Assembly: GCF_017353515.1 (NCBI RefSeq)
Contig: NZ_JAFMPY010000001.1
Location: 417,885-481,884, forward strand
Length of the DNA stretch: 64,000 nt
Source: Jiella sonneratiae
GTDB lineage: Bacteria; Pseudomonadota; Alphaproteobacteria; Rhizobiales; Rhizobiaceae
Reading direction: 5' to 3'
The translations under genes and the position numbers were made by a program. Below are positions 9,108 through 19,364 of this stretch, piece by piece. Each line of letters opens with the position of its first letter. Positions within the stretch are counted from its first letter, which is position 1. The notes below the pieces were generated by a model, which made no database searches, was not told where the DNA came from, and was given only the letters and a program-made list of their open reading frames with translations.

Positions 9108-9626
9108 TCACGACCCTTCGGTATCCATGCCCTGGCGCGGCCCGCGTTTCCCCCTGATCGCCGCAGCGACGTGGGCCGGAACGAAACGCGAAACGTCCCC
9201 GCCCATTTTGGCGATCTGCCGAACCAATGTGGCGGTAATGGGCCTGGTGTCGGGCGATGCGGGGAAAAACAGCGTCACGACCTGCGGACGCATCGCGCCG
9301 TTCATTCCCGCCATCTGCATCTCGTAATCGAGATCGGTGCCGTCCCTGACACCGCGGATCAGCGCGACGGCGCCCGCTGCGTCGGCCGCATCGACCACCA
9401 ATCCGTCGAAAGAGACGACGCCGACGCGTTCCGGCGCCGCGCTCGCCGCGACGGCCTCGCGGATCATCGCCACCCGCTCCTCGAAGGAAAACAGCGCCTG
9501 CTTGCCGGGATGCACGCCGATGCCGACGACCACCTCGTCGAACACCGCCAGCGCCTGGACGAGCACCGACAGGTGGCCGTTCGTCAGGGGATCGAAGGAT
9601 CCGGGGTAGAAGCCGCGTCTCGGCAT
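9108..9626 (-). CDS. coaD: Phosphopantetheine adenylyltransferase
   Basis: 172 aa. Penultimate step of CoA synthesis: ATP plus 4'-phosphopantetheine gives dephospho-CoA. The nucleotidyltransferase motif [10 protein letters not shown] is near the N terminus (about 7-16), and the C-terminal motif appears as [11 protein letters not shown] in place of the common ISSTxVR. The ATG at 9626 ([12 protein letters not shown]) has a GGAGCGG ribosome-binding site and gives the usual length; a longer reading from 9677 lacks family support. It is the first gene of the coaD-cyclophilin-cyclophilin-queA run. Confidence 0.96.
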   Translation of the reverse strand: MPRRGFYPGSFDPLTNGHLSVLVQALAVFDEVVVGIGVHPGKQALFSFEERVAMIREAVAASAAPERVGVVSFDGLVVDAADAAGAVALIRGVRDGTDLDYEMQMAGMNGAMRPQVVTLFFPASPDTRPITATLVRQIAKMGGDVSRFVPAHVAAAIRGKRGPRQGMDTEGS

Positions 9627-9837
9627 GGGCAGACCGCTCCGTTCACGCTGGTTTGACGGGTAGCGACGAAAGTTCATTGGCGCCCCGAGCGCCTCATATA
9701 CAAATTACTCATGCGGCGCACCGATGATCTGTCGATCGCAGCCCGCCGGATTACGACTTCGTGACGATCGCCTGGCATCGCGATCGGGAACGAAATGCCC
9801 CTCCCGGCGGTTTGGGGATCAAAATGGAGATGCGCAG

Positions 9838-9984
9838 ATGCTGATGATCGCCTTGTCGATGACTTTGGTTCTCACCCTCGCGACCGCGACGGCGATCGCC
9901 CTCAGCGAAGACCGCGAGGATGCCCGGATCAAGGTTCTCGCGAAGAACCGCGATGGATTCGGCTTCCGCGTGCAGGACCGCTGA
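9838..9984 (+). CDS. Small single-pass membrane protein, hypothetical
   Basis: 48 aa: an N-terminal hydrophobic helix (MLMIALSMTLVLTLATATAIAL) followed by a charged tail (SEDREDARIKVLAKNRD). A GGAGA lies upstream of the ATG. I recognise no family. A strong + strand terminator at 10207-10247 shows that something is transcribed through here in this direction. It could instead be part of a non-coding transcript. Confidence 0.4.
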   Translation: MLMIALSMTLVLTLATATAIALSEDREDARIKVLAKNRDGFGFRVQDR

Positions 9985-10206
9985 CCGGACGGGGACGGGG
10001 CAGTAAACTGGTCTCACCGGCCGACAAGGCTTTGGCTCACGCAACACATCGCGACCCGTCTCCGGACGACTTGTGCCGCAACGTGCGCCGGCCACAGGCG
10101 GATGCATGACCTGAGTGGATGTATGACCGCTGGCTGATTGCTCACCGCCGGCTGCCGTAAATATCCGGGCCGCTGTCCGACATGCCGGCGCGAGCTGAAC
10201 AAGAGA

Positions 10207-10247
10207 AGGGCCATCCCGCACAGGCAGGACGGCCCCTTTTTTTCTTT
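10207..10247 (+). terminator. Intrinsic terminator, probably bidirectional
   Basis: GGGCC (10208-10212) pairs with GGCCC (10231-10235); the stem continues as TCC/GGA after one mismatch. A tract of seven T follows on the + strand at 10237-10243. On the minus strand the stem is followed by TTCTCTTGTTC, 17 bp past the gyrA stop, so it can also serve gyrA. Confidence 0.75.
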
Positions 10248-10263
10248 CGCGAATTCGGACGGC

Positions 10264-13137
10264 TCAATCGTCCGTGTCACCTGGCTCCTGACCATCCGGA
10301 CCGGCATCTTCCGGTCCCAAATCGATCGACATGTCGGAACCACCCGGCGCAGCGTCCGGACCCGGATCGCCGTCGAGCCCCGCCCCGTCCTCGCTCTCGC
10401 CGGCCTCGTCCGCTCCCTGGTCGGGGATGCGCTCGACCGAAACCACCCGCTCGCCGTCGGCCGTCCGGAAGATCGTGACGCCCCCCGTCGCGCGGCCCTT
10501 CATGCCGATGCCCTCGATCGGGACGCGGATCACCTGGCCGCGATCGGTGACGAGGAGGAGCTGGTCCTCGCGATCCACCGGGAAGCCGGCGACGAGCCGT
10601 CCCAGCTTGTCGAGGCGGTTGGTGTCGGTAGCGCGGATGCCCTTGCCGCCGCGACCGCTTATCCGGAACTCGTAGGAAGACGAGCGCTTGCCGTAGCCGA
10701 ACTCGCTCACCGTCAGGATGAACTCCTCGGCGGCGCTAAGTTCGCCGTAGCGCTCGGGGGTGATCGCGACGTCCTCGACGCCCTCTTCCTCGACCACCGG
10801 CGCGTCGCCGTTGACGTCGCCGGCGGCCTCGCCTTCGACGGCCCGGCGCATCTTCAGATAGGACGCGCGCTCGGCCGGCGTCGCCTCGACGTGACGCAGG
10901 ATCGCCATCGAGACGACCGTCTCGCCCTTGCCGAGCGAGATGCCGCGCACGCCCACCGAATTGCGCCCGGCGAAGACCCGGACGTCGGTGGTCGAGAAGC
11001 GGATGCACTGGCCGGACGAGGCGGTGAGCAGCACGTCGTCGTCCTCGGTGCAGGTGGCGACGGCGAGAATCTCGTCGCCTTCCTCGTCGAGCTTCATGGC
11101 GATCTTGCCGTTGCGGTTCACCTGGACGAAGTCCGACAGCTTGTTGCGGCGGACGGTGCCCCGGGTCGTCGCGAACATCACGTTGAGCCGCTCGGCGGCA
11201 TCCGGATCGCTCGGCAGCGGCAGGATCGAGGTGATGCGCTCGCCCTTTTCCAGCGGCAGGAGGTTGATCATCGCCTTGCCGCGCGACTGCGGCGTCGCCA
11301 GCGGCAGCCGCCAGACCTTTTCCTTGTAGACGATGCCGCGCGAGGAGAAGAACAAGACGGCGGTGTGGGTGTTGGCGACGAACAGCCGCGTCACCGAGTC
11401 CTCGTCGTTCTTCAGCGACATGCCGGCGCGGCCCTTGCCGCCGCGCCGCTGCGCCCGGTAGGTGCCGAGCGGCACGCGCTTGATGTAGCCGCCGTGGCTG
11501 ACCGTGACGACCATGTCCTCGCGGGGGATGAGGTCCTCGTCCTCCATGTCCGCGGCGCCTTCGGTCAGCTGCGTGCGGCGCGGGGTGGAGAACTCGTCGC
11601 GGATGGCGATGAGCTCGGCCTTGATGATCTCGCGGACCTTGATCCGCGAGGACAGGATTTCGAGATATTCGCGGATCTCGGCGCCGATCTTGTTCAGCTC
11701 GTCGCCGATCTCGTCGCGGCCGAGCGCCGTCAGGCGCTGCAGGCGCAGATCGAGGATCGCCCGCGCCTGCGCTTCCGACAGCCGGTAGGTGCCGTCTTCG
11801 GTGATGCGGTGGCGCGGGTCGTCGATCAGCCGGATCAGCGGCGCGACGTCCTTGGCCTCCCAGTTGCGCTCCATCAGCCGTTCGCGCGCCGTCGCCGGAT
11901 CCGGCGCCTCGCGGATCAGCTTGATCACCTCGTCGATGTTGGCGACGGCGATGGCGAGGCCGACCAGGACATGGGCCCGCTCGCGCGCCTTGCGCAGCAG
12001 GAACTTGGTGCGCCGGTTCACCACCTCCTCGCGGAAGGCGATGAAAGCCGACAGCATGTCGGGGAGCGTCAGCTGTTCGGGCTTGCCGCCGTTCAGCGCG
12101 ACGATGTTGGCGCCGAAGGAGGTCTGCAGCGGCGTGAAGCGATAGAGCTGGTTGAGCACCACGTCGGAGGAGGCGTCGCGCTTCAGCTCGACGACCACGC
12201 GGTAACCGTCGCGGTCGCTCTCGTCGCGGATGTCGGAGATGCCCTCGATGCGCTTGTCGCGCACCAGCTCGGCCATCTTCTCGATCATCGAGGCCTTGTT
12301 CACCTGATAGGGAACCTCGGTGACGATGATCGCCTCGCGCTCGCCGCGCAGCGTCTCGATGTGGACCTTGCCGCGCATCAGGATCGAGCCGCGGCCGGTC
12401 GAATAGGCCGACATGATGCCGGCGCGGCCGAGAACCAGCGCGCCGGTCGGGAAGTCCGGCCCGGGAATGATCTCGACGAGTTCCTCGAGCGTGATCTCCG
12501 GATTGTCGATCATCGCGACGCAGCCGTCGATCACCTCGCCGAGATTGTGCGGCGGAATGTTCGTCGCCATGCCGACGGCGATGCCGCCCGAGCCGTTGAC
12601 GAGAAGGTTCGGGAACCGCGCCGGCAGAACGACGGGCTCGTGTTCGCGGCCGTCGTAGTTCTCCTGGAAATCGACGGTTTCCTTGTCGATGTCCTCGAGC
12701 AGCGGGTCGGCGATCTTCTGCAGCCGGCACTCGGTGTAGCGCATCGCCGCGGGGGGATCGCCGTCGATCGAGCCGAAATTGCCCTGCCCGTCGATCACCG
12801 GCGCGCGCAGCGACCAGTCCTGCGCCATGCGCACCAGCGCGTCGTAGATCGCCGCGTCGCCGTGCGGGTGGTATTTACCCATCACCTCGCCCACGACGCC
12901 GGCGGACTTGCGGTAGGACTTGGTGGAGTTCAGCCCCATCTCGTGCATCGCGTAGAGGATGCGCCGGTGCACCGGCTTCAGGCCGTCTCGCACGTCCGGC
13001 AGCGCGCGGCTGACGATCACGCTCATGGCGTAATCGAGATAGCTGCGCTGCATTTCCTCGATGATGGAGATGGTATCGATGCCGCTGCCGGGCCCCGCGG
13101 GGGGCGGCTGGATCGGCGGGTCGTTTTCGTCTGCCAA
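10264..13137 (-). CDS. gyrA: DNA gyrase subunit A
   Basis: 957 aa. Introduces negative supercoils with GyrB. The breakage-reunion domain carries the active-site Tyr134 ([10 protein letters not shown]). The quinolone pocket reads [13 protein letters not shown]: residue 95 (E. coli 83) is Ala rather than Ser, and Asp99 (E. coli 87) is kept. The C-terminal beta-pinwheel follows, including the GyrA box as [10 protein letters not shown]. The tail is long and acidic (about 40 residues rich in D, E, G and P), and an acidic insert ([18 protein letters not shown]) lies in the pinwheel. A promoter lies at 13173-13201 and a terminator follows at 10207-10247, so it is probably monocistronic. Confidence 0.98.
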   Translation of the reverse strand: MADENDPPIQPPPAGPGSGIDTISIIEEMQRSYLDYAMSVIVSRALPDVRDGLKPVHRRILYAMHEMGLNSTKSYRKSAGVVGEVMGKYHPHGDAAIYDALVRMAQDWSLRAPVIDGQGNFGSIDGDPPAAMRYTECRLQKIADPLLEDIDKETVDFQENYDGREHEPVVLPARFPNLLVNGSGGIAVGMATNIPPHNLGEVIDGCVAMIDNPEITLEELVEIIPGPDFPTGALVLGRAGIMSAYSTGRGSILMRGKVHIETLRGEREAIIVTEVPYQVNKASMIEKMAELVRDKRIEGISDIRDESDRDGYRVVVELKRDASSDVVLNQLYRFTPLQTSFGANIVALNGGKPEQLTLPDMLSAFIAFREEVVNRRTKFLLRKARERAHVLVGLAIAVANIDEVIKLIREAPDPATARERLMERNWEAKDVAPLIRLIDDPRHRITEDGTYRLSEAQARAILDLRLQRLTALGRDEIGDELNKIGAEIREYLEILSSRIKVREIIKAELIAIRDEFSTPRRTQLTEGAADMEDEDLIPREDMVVTVSHGGYIKRVPLGTYRAQRRGGKGRAGMSLKNDEDSVTRLFVANTHTAVLFFSSRGIVYKEKVWRLPLATPQSRGKAMINLLPLEKGERITSILPLPSDPDAAERLNVMFATTRGTVRRNKLSDFVQVNRNGKIAMKLDEEGDEILAVATCTEDDDVLLTASSGQCIRFSTTDVRVFAGRNSVGVRGISLGKGETVVSMAILRHVEATPAERASYLKMRRAVEGEAAGDVNGDAPVVEEEGVEDVAITPERYGELSAAEEFILTVSEFGYGKRSSSYEFRISGRGGKGIRATDTNRLDKLGRLVAGFPVDREDQLLLVTDRGQVIRVPIEGIGMKGRATGGVTIFRTADGERVVSVERIPDQGADEAGESEDGAGLDGDPGPDAAPGGSDMSIDLGPEDAGPDGQEPGDTDD

Positions 13138-13172
13138 GAAGCTGTCCTGATCGGCAAGATTTCCGTGCGTCC

Positions 13173-13201
13173 GCTATAGCGCGGCGGCCCGGGAAGCGCA
13201 A
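13173..13201 (-). promoter_or_regulatory. gyrA promoter
   Basis: On the minus strand TTGCGC (13201-13196) and TATAGC (13178-13173) are separated by exactly 17 nt. The -10 lies 36 nt upstream of the gyrA ATG. Good match to a housekeeping sigma-70-type promoter. Confidence 0.65.
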
Positions 13202-13433
13202 ATCTCCGGCCTTCGTCATCCCGTAAAAATTGTCATATGAAACAATGTCTTATGGAGGCGTCCAAAGAAATGGTCGCGCGCAATGTGTCCGCCCCGTGTC
13301 TGGCCCTCGCCGGGAGGGATCGGGGGGCGAATCGCCCGCGTCGCGCGGCCGTCGCACCGGGCCGTGCGCGCCGCTTGCTCTCGCGCCGGAAGCTGCTACC
13401 GAAGATGACGACAAACGCCGGGATGCAGAGCCG

Positions 13434-14084
13434 ATGTTCGACGTCCTCCTCAACGGGTTCACGACCCTCTTCGTCATCCTCGACCCGCTCGGCCTGGTGC
13501 CGCTGTTCCTCGCGCTGACGCCGGGAGCCGGGTCGCAGACGCGCAGCGCCCTCGCCCTGCGCGCCTCGCTCATCGCCTTCGCCATCCTGGCGCTGTTCGG
13601 CCTCACCGGCCTCGCGCTGCTCGAGGTACTCGGCATCACCCTCGGCGCCTTCCGTCTCGCCGGCGGCCTGTTCCTCTTCTGGATCGGCTTCGAGCTGGTG
13701 TTCGAAAAGCGCACCGAGCGCAAGCAGAAGAGCGCCAGCCAGGCCGTCGGAGACCCGGACGGCGGCGACGTCGCGGCCTTTCCGCTGGCGATCCCGCTGA
13801 TGGCCGGGCCCGGCGCGATCTCCGCCGTCATCCTCCTCGCCGGCAACCTGCCGGGCCTCGTCGGCAAGGCGGCGCTCCTCGCCGTGATCTTCGCAGCCGT
13901 CGCCTCGACCTTCGCATTCCTCGCCGTCGCCCACCGCCTCGACCGGTTTCTCGGCGTCACCAGCCGCGCGGTCATCTCGCGGCTTCTCGGCGTCCTCCTC
14001 GCCGCGCTGGCGGTTCAGTTCGCCGCCGACGGCGCCGCGGCGCTGATGCATTCGACCGCCGCCACCGCTCCGGCGGCGGCTTGA
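13434..14084 (+). CDS. MarC-family integral membrane protein
   Basis: 216 aa with about six transmembrane helices. MarC signatures are present: FTTLFVILDPLGLVPLF in helix 1, FRLAGGLFLFWIGFELVF, and FPLAIPLMAGPGAISAVILL. MarC proteins (UPF0056) are inner-membrane proteins of uncertain function; the original link to multiple antibiotic resistance was withdrawn. The ATG at 13434 starts right at the first helix; upstream in-frame sequence is Arg-rich without family similarity. It is divergent from gyrA, and the CDF gene follows on the same strand after about 135 bp. Confidence 0.88.
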   Translation: MFDVLLNGFTTLFVILDPLGLVPLFLALTPGAGSQTRSALALRASLIAFAILALFGLTGLALLEVLGITLGAFRLAGGLFLFWIGFELVFEKRTERKQKSASQAVGDPDGGDVAAFPLAIPLMAGPGAISAVILLAGNLPGLVGKAALLAVIFAAVASTFAFLAVAHRLDRFLGVTSRAVISRLLGVLLAALAVQFAADGAAALMHSTAATAPAAA

Positions 14085-14220
14085 GCCGAGGCCTGCGTGC
14101 TTTCGCATCACGACATGCCGGCCGGCACGCCCGGCGACGCCGGTCCGCGATGCGCGAAGTGACGCAACGTTTCGCCTGCTGTCGTGTTGTGTTCCGGATT
14201 CACCTTGAGGAGAGCAGCGG

Positions 14221-15213
14221 ATGGCGGAAGCCGCACGAGAAGGCGAGAGTTCAAGCAGTTCCGAGGGCAGCAAGGGCGCGGTGATCGCCGCCGCCGGCGC
14301 CAATCTCGCCATCGCCGCGACGAAGCTGGTCGCAGCCCTGTTCACCGGCTCCTCCTCGATGCTCGCCGAGGGCATCCATTCGATCATCGACACCGCCAAT
14401 CAGGGATTCCTGCTGATCGGCCTGAAGAACTCGAAGAAGCCGCCCGACGACAAGCATCCCTTCGGCTACGGCGCCGAGGTGTATTTCTGGTCGTTTCTCG
14501 TCGCCATCTTCATCTTCGCCCTCGGCGCCGGATTTTCCGGCTACGAGGGCGTCATGGGCCTGATCTCCGGAGAGAGCGAACTGACCTCGCCGCTCGTCGC
14601 GCTCGGCGTCCTGTTCCTCGCCTTCTGCTTCGAGGGCTATTCGTGGTCGGTCGCCTTCCGCGAGTTCCAGCAACGGCGCCGCGGCCGCGGCTTCCTGCGC
14701 GACTTTCGCGACATGAAGGACCCCTCGATCTTCGTCGTCCTGTTCGAGGATTCGGCGGCCTGCATCGGCGTGGTCATCGCGGCGATCGGCATCGGCCTGT
14801 CCTGGTCGACGGGCATTCACCAGTTCGACGCGATCGGCTCGATCCTGATCGGCGTCCTGCTCGCCCTGGTCGCGATCTTCCTCGCCATCGAGGTCAAGGG
14901 ACTGCTGATCGGCGAGACGGCCGGGCCGGAAATCGACCGCCTGGTCCGCGACAAGCTGGGAAGCCATGCGGAGATTGCCGCGATCAACGAGCTGCGCACG
15001 CTGCATCTCGGGCCGGAGGACGTGCTTCTGACGATCAGCGTCGACTTCAAGGACGACGTCGTGTCCCAGCGGATCGAATCGATCGTCAGCGAGACCGAAC
15101 ACCTCGTCCGCGAAAAATTCCCGATCGTCCGCAAGGTCTATGTCGAGGTGCAATCGCAGACGGGGCACAAGGCGCTCGCCCGGAAGGACGCCGAGGATCA
15201 TCCCGACACGTGA
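14221..15213 (+). CDS. Cation diffusion facilitator, ZnT9-like subfamily
   Basis: 330 aa, six predicted helices and a cytosolic C-terminal domain. Helix 2 has SMLAEGIHSIIDTANQ (HxxxD where many members have DxxxD). Helix 5 has VLFEDSAACIGVV instead of the usual HxxxD, a feature I associate with the ZnT9/SLC30A9 branch. Other marks are HPFGYGAEVYFWS and the DAIGSILIG helix. A GGAG ribosome-binding site precedes the ATG at 14221. Substrate is probably a divalent cation such as Zn, but the altered metal site makes this uncertain. It converges on ssb. Confidence 0.88.
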   Translation: MAEAAREGESSSSSEGSKGAVIAAAGANLAIAATKLVAALFTGSSSMLAEGIHSIIDTANQGFLLIGLKNSKKPPDDKHPFGYGAEVYFWSFLVAIFIFALGAGFSGYEGVMGLISGESELTSPLVALGVLFLAFCFEGYSWSVAFREFQQRRRGRGFLRDFRDMKDPSIFVVLFEDSAACIGVVIAAIGIGLSWSTGIHQFDAIGSILIGVLLALVAIFLAIEVKGLLIGETAGPEIDRLVRDKLGSHAEIAAINELRTLHLGPEDVLLTISVDFKDDVVSQRIESIVSETEHLVREKFPIVRKVYVEVQSQTGHKALARKDAEDHPDT

Positions 15214-15310
15214 CGGCTGACGACGCCGTCAGGCGTCGACGTGAGGCGGGCGGCGAGATCACGGCGGGCCGTGCCGGCACGCGGCCGGCGCGGCTCGGCT
15301 GCCCCGTGCC

Positions 15311-15820
15311 TCAGAACGGGATTTCGTCGTCGAGATCGTTCGACCGGCCGCCGCCGCCGTAGTCGCCGCGGTCACGGTCGCCGCCGCCATAGCCGCCACC
15401 GCGGTCGGATCCGCCGCGCTCGTAGCCGCCGCCACCGCGCGAACCGCCACCGCCGCCCTCGCCATCGCCGCGCGAATCCAGCATCTGCAGATCGCCGCGG
15501 AAACGCTGCAGCACGACCTCGGTGGTGTAGCGCTTCTGGCCGGACTGGTCGTCCCAGCTGCGGGTCTGGAGCTGACCCTCGATATAGACCTTCGAGCCCT
15601 TCTTCAGGAACTGCTCGGCGACCTTCACGAGGTTCTCGTTGAAGATCACGACATTGTGCCACTCGGTGCGCTCGCGGCGCTCGCCCGACGACTTGTCGCG
15701 CCAGTTCTCCGAGGTGGCGATCCTGAGATTTGCCACCGCGTCGCCGGAGTTGAGGCGCCGGATCTCGGGATCGGCCCCGAGATTGCCCACCAGAATGACC
15801 TTGTTGACGCTGCCCGCCAT
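15311..15820 (-). CDS. ssb: Single-stranded DNA-binding protein
   Basis: 169 aa. The OB-fold spans about 1-115 ([40 protein letters not shown]). A Gly/Arg-rich disordered linker follows, ending in the acidic tip DLDDEIPF that binds partner proteins. The ATG at 15820 (MAGSVNKVI) is chosen over an in-frame extension to 15835. It is divergent from uvrA, and the shared SOS box at 16114-16128 lies about 290 bp upstream, a typical alphaproteobacterial layout. Confidence 0.97.
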   Translation of the reverse strand: MAGSVNKVILVGNLGADPEIRRLNSGDAVANLRIATSENWRDKSSGERRERTEWHNVVIFNENLVKVAEQFLKKGSKVYIEGQLQTRSWDDQSGQKRYTTEVVLQRFRGDLQMLDSRGDGEGGGGGSRGGGGYERGGSDRGGGYGGGDRDRGDYGGGGRSNDLDDEIPF

Positions 15821-16247
15821 GACCGGACTCCCCATCGCTGAATTTGCCGCGACCCTAGACGAGCCGCATTCGGGACGAAAGGCGGAGGGCCGCGCTCATC
15901 CCCACCTACCCGAGCCATCCCGTCGGCATCGCCGGGCGCAGCCCACGACCGCAACGGCGCGTCGCCGGCCCACCGTCGCAAGGCGGCCTGCCGAACCATG
16001 CGCCGCCGCCGCGGTCGCAGCCGCCGCACTGCCTTGGCCTGTCCCACGAGTTCCGTCGACCCTCGAGCCCGCATGCTCGCGACGGCTTTTCAACTCATGG
16101 AATCCGGTTTATAGAACAAAATACGAACATGCAAGGGTTGAGTCGCAGAGCGCGGCATCTTCGGGACGGCGCCTTGGAGTCTGTCGCCGCGAGCCTTAAG
16201 TAGTGCCCTGCCCTGCAGACCGAGACGAACGACGGACCGCGGATTTC
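15821..16247. other. ssb-uvrA divergent intergenic region
   Basis: 427 bp without a credible gene. The only clear signal is the LexA-type box at 16114-16128. On the + strand TTTTCA (16087-16092), 17 nt and TATAGA (16110-16115) form a plausible uvrA promoter whose -10 overlaps the box. On the minus strand TATAAA (16113-16108) also abuts it, but its spacing to a -35 is short. Confidence 0.6.
16114..16128. promoter_or_regulatory. LexA/SOS box shared by ssb and uvrA
   Basis: GAACAAAATACGAAC is an exact GAAC-N7-GAAC, the LexA motif known for alphaproteobacteria. It lies in the divergent promoter region of two DNA-repair genes and overlaps a TATAGA -10 for uvrA. Repression of uvrA, and possibly ssb, by LexA is the expected outcome. 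Confidence 0.85.
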
Positions 16248-19169
16248 ATGGCCGAATTGAAGACGATCTCCATTCGCGGCGCGCGCGAGCACAATCTGAA
16301 GGGCGTCGACCTCGACCTGCCCCGCGACAGGCTGATCGTCATGACGGGGCTTTCCGGCTCCGGCAAGTCTTCGCTCGCCTTCGACACGATCTATGCCGAA
16401 GGGCAGCGGCGCTATGTCGAGAGCCTCTCCGCCTATGCCCGGCAGTTCCTCGAGATGATGCAGAAGCCGGACGTCGACCAGATCGACGGCCTGTCGCCGG
16501 CGATCTCGATCGAACAGAAGACGACGTCGAAGAATCCGCGCTCGACGGTCGGCACGGTCACCGAGATCTACGACTATCTCCGGCTTCTCTTCGCCCGGGT
16601 CGGCGTGCCCTATTCGCCGGCGACCGGCCTGCCGATCGAGAGCCAGACGGTCAGCCAGATGGTCGACCGGGTGCTTGATCTCGAAGAAGGGACGCGGCTC
16701 TATCTGCTGGCGCCGATGATCCGCGGCCGCAAGGGCGAGTACCGCAAGGAGCTTGCGGAGCTTCAGAAGAAGGGCTTCCAGCGGGTCAAGATCGACGGCG
16801 CGTATCACGAGATCGCCGACGCCCCGGCCCTCGACAAGAAGTACAAGCACGACATCGACGTCGTCGTCGACCGCATCGTGGTGCGGCCGGACATGAAGTC
16901 GCGCCTCGCCGATTCGATCGAGACGGCGCTCGGGCTCGCCGACGGTCTCGCCGTCGCCGAGTTCGCCGACCGGCCGCTGCCGAAGGATCGGCTCGCCGAT
17001 GCCGGCGCCAACCGCAACAAGAACGAGACGCACGAGCGGCTCTTGTTCTCGGAGAAATTCGCCTGCCCGGTCTCCGGCTTCACCATCCCGGAAATCGAGC
17101 CGCGGCTGTTTTCCTTCAACAACCCCTTCGGCGCCTGTCCGACCTGCGACGGCCTCGGCTCGCAGCTCGCCGTCGATCCGAAGCTCGTGGTGCCGAACGA
17201 GGCGACGACGCTGAAGGCCGGCGCCATCGCGCCCTGGGCGAAGTCCACCTCGCCCTATTACGGCCAGACGCTCGACGGGCTCGGAAAGGTCTACGGCTTC
17301 AAGCAGACCGACCGCTGGGCCGAACTGTCGGAAACGGCGCGGTCGGCGATCCTCTACGGCACGGGCAGGGACAAGATCGAGTTCCGCTACCGGGACGGGA
17401 TCCGCTCCTATGCGACGACGAAGACCTTCGAGGGCGTCGTCAACAATCTCGCGCGCCGCTGGAAGGAGACCGATTCGGCCTTCATGCGCGAGGAGATCGA
17501 GCGCTTCATGTCGGCGACGCCCTGCCCGGCCTGCGGCGGCTACCGGCTGAAGCCCGAGGCTCTGGCGGTGAAGATCGCCGGCCGGCACATCGGCGAGGTC
17601 ACCGAACTTTCGATCCGCCACGCCGCCGAGTGGTTCGAGGCCCTGCCGGCGGCGATGAACGCCAAGCAGAACGAGATCGCCGTCCGCATCCTGAAGGAGA
17701 TCCGCGAAAGGCTGCGCTTCCTCAACGACGTCGGGCTGGACTATCTGACCCTGTCGCGCTCCTCCGGCACGCTGTCCGGCGGCGAGAGCCAGCGCATCCG
17801 CCTCGCCTCGCAGATCGGCTCCGGCCTGACCGGCGTGCTCTACGTGCTCGACGAACCGTCGATCGGCCTGCACCAGCGCGACAACGCCCGCCTGCTCGAC
17901 ACGCTGAAGCACCTGCGCGACATCGGCAACACCGTCATCGTGGTCGAGCATGACGAGGACGCGATCCTGACCGCCGACCACGTCGTCGACATCGGCCCGG
18001 CGGCGGGCATCCACGGCGGCGAAGTGATCGCATCCGGGACGCCGGCCGAAATCATGGCGCATCCGAAGTCGCTGACCGGCCGCTATCTCGCCGGCGACCT
18101 CGGCGTGCCGGTGCCGGAGACACGGCGCAAGGCGCCGAAGAACAGGCGCCTGAAGGTCGTCGGCGCGCGCGGCAACAACCTCAAAAACGTCACCGCCGAG
18201 GTGCCGCTCGGGGTGTTCTCCTGCGTCACCGGCGTCTCGGGCGGCGGCAAGTCGACTTTCCTGATCGAGACGCTGTTCAAGGCCGCCTCACGCCGCATCG
18301 CCAACGGCCGCGACATCCCGGCCGAGCACGACCGGATCGAGGGGCTGGAGCTCCTCGACAAGGTCATCGACATCGACCAGTCGCCGATCGGCCGCACGCC
18401 GCGCTCCAACCCGGCGACCTATACCGGCGCCTTCACGCCGATCCGCGACTGGTTCGCCGCACTCCCCGAGGCGAAGGCCAGAGGCTACCAGCCGGGCCGT
18501 TTCTCCTTCAACGTCAAGGGCGGGCGCTGCGAGGCCTGCCAGGGCGACGGCGTCATCAAGATCGAGATGCACTTCCTGCCGGACGTCTACGTCACCTGCG
18601 ACGTCTGCAAGGGCAAGCGCTACAACCGCGAAACGCTGGAGGTCACCTTCAAGGAGAAGTCGATCGCCGACGTCCTCGACATGACGGTCGAGGAAGGCGT
18701 GTCGTTCTTCGCGGCGGTGCCGGCGGTGCGCGACAAGCTGGTGACGCTGAACGAGGTCGGCCTCGGCTACATCAAGATCGGCCAGCAGGCGACTACGCTG
18801 TCGGGCGGCGAGGCGCAGCGGGTGAAGCTCGCCAAGGAACTGTCGCGCAAGGCCACCGGCAAGACGCTCTACATCCTCGACGAGCCGACGACGGGCCTGC
18901 ATTTCCACGACGTCGCCAAGCTGCTCGAGGTGCTGCACGACCTCGTCGACCGCGGCAACACGGTGGTGGTCATCGAGCACAATCTCGAGGTCATCAAGAC
19001 CGCCGACTGGCTGATCGATATCGGCCCCGAGGGCGGCGACGGCGGCGGCGAGATCGTCGCCACCGGCACGCCGGAGGAGGTCATCACGGTCGAGCGCTCC
19101 TACACGGGTCAGTTCCTGCGCGAGCTTCTGGAGCGACGGCCGCGGCTGAAGCGGGAAGCGGCGGAGTAG
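16248..19169 (+). CDS. uvrA: Excinuclease ABC subunit A
   Basis: 973 aa, the damage-sensing ATPase of nucleotide excision repair. Two ABC cassettes are complete: Walker [10 protein letters not shown] (about 33) and GVSGGGKST (about 662), with signatures [12 protein letters not shown] (about 508) and [12 protein letters not shown]. Zinc-finger cysteines are present ([15 protein letters not shown] with [10 protein letters not shown]). The ATG at 16248 ([19 protein letters not shown]) matches the family N terminus; a TTG at 16203 would add 15 unsupported residues. The SOS box 120 bp upstream implies DNA-damage induction. Confidence 0.98.
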   Translation: MAELKTISIRGAREHNLKGVDLDLPRDRLIVMTGLSGSGKSSLAFDTIYAEGQRRYVESLSAYARQFLEMMQKPDVDQIDGLSPAISIEQKTTSKNPRSTVGTVTEIYDYLRLLFARVGVPYSPATGLPIESQTVSQMVDRVLDLEEGTRLYLLAPMIRGRKGEYRKELAELQKKGFQRVKIDGAYHEIADAPALDKKYKHDIDVVVDRIVVRPDMKSRLADSIETALGLADGLAVAEFADRPLPKDRLADAGANRNKNETHERLLFSEKFACPVSGFTIPEIEPRLFSFNNPFGACPTCDGLGSQLAVDPKLVVPNEATTLKAGAIAPWAKSTSPYYGQTLDGLGKVYGFKQTDRWAELSETARSAILYGTGRDKIEFRYRDGIRSYATTKTFEGVVNNLARRWKETDSAFMREEIERFMSATPCPACGGYRLKPEALAVKIAGRHIGEVTELSIRHAAEWFEALPAAMNAKQNEIAVRILKEIRERLRFLNDVGLDYLTLSRSSGTLSGGESQRIRLASQIGSGLTGVLYVLDEPSIGLHQRDNARLLDTLKHLRDIGNTVIVVEHDEDAILTADHVVDIGPAAGIHGGEVIASGTPAEIMAHPKSLTGRYLAGDLGVPVPETRRKAPKNRRLKVVGARGNNLKNVTAEVPLGVFSCVTGVSGGGKSTFLIETLFKAASRRIANGRDIPAEHDRIEGLELLDKVIDIDQSPIGRTPRSNPATYTGAFTPIRDWFAALPEAKARGYQPGRFSFNVKGGRCEACQGDGVIKIEMHFLPDVYVTCDVCKGKRYNRETLEVTFKEKSIADVLDMTVEEGVSFFAAVPAVRDKLVTLNEVGLGYIKIGQQATTLSGGEAQRVKLAKELSRKATGKTLYILDEPTTGLHFHDVAKLLEVLHDLVDRGNTVVVIEHNLEVIKTADWLIDIGPEGGDGGGEIVATGTPEEVITVERSYTGQFLRELLERRPRLKREAAE

Positions 19170-19194
19170 ATGGCCGAGACCATCGAGCGTGTTC

Positions 19195-19270
19195 TAGTGG
19201 ATTGAATTTGACATTTGAGTCCCGATCGGGTGAGGCGTCGTATCAAATGTCAAATTCGAAAAATCCACTA
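19195..19270. repeat. Long palindrome P1 of a tandem related pair
   Basis: The left arm (19195-19218) begins TAGTGGATT and continues GAATTTGACATTTGA. The right arm (19243-19270) is its reverse complement except for a 4-nt TTTC insertion between the two halves. The loop is about 24 nt. It is related to the palindrome at 19289-19360 in arm order and in the central GACATTTG core. Confidence 0.85.
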
Positions 19271-19288
19271 TAATCATAAAACTTGGCA

Positions 19289-19360
19289 AGTGGTCTTTCG
19301 ATTCCGACATTTGCTGCACGGTCTCCACAAGACGATACCAAATGTCGGAATCGGACCACT
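19289..19360. repeat. Long palindrome P2 of a tandem related pair
   Basis: The left arm (19289-19313) reads AGTGGTC, TTT, CGATTCCGACATTTG. The right arm (19339-19360) is its reverse complement without the TTT. The loop is 25 nt. As in P1 the outer AGTGG and inner GACATTTG modules are kept, and one arm carries an extra T-rich triplet. It ends 4 bp before the most likely start of the DUF4258 gene. Confidence 0.85.
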
Positions 19361-19364
19361 AGCA

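Noticed and set aside
10138..13179. A 1013-codon + strand frame opposite gyrA
   Set aside because: Repetitive H/D/L/V/R composition typical of antisense GC-rich frames; gyrA is certain on the other strand.
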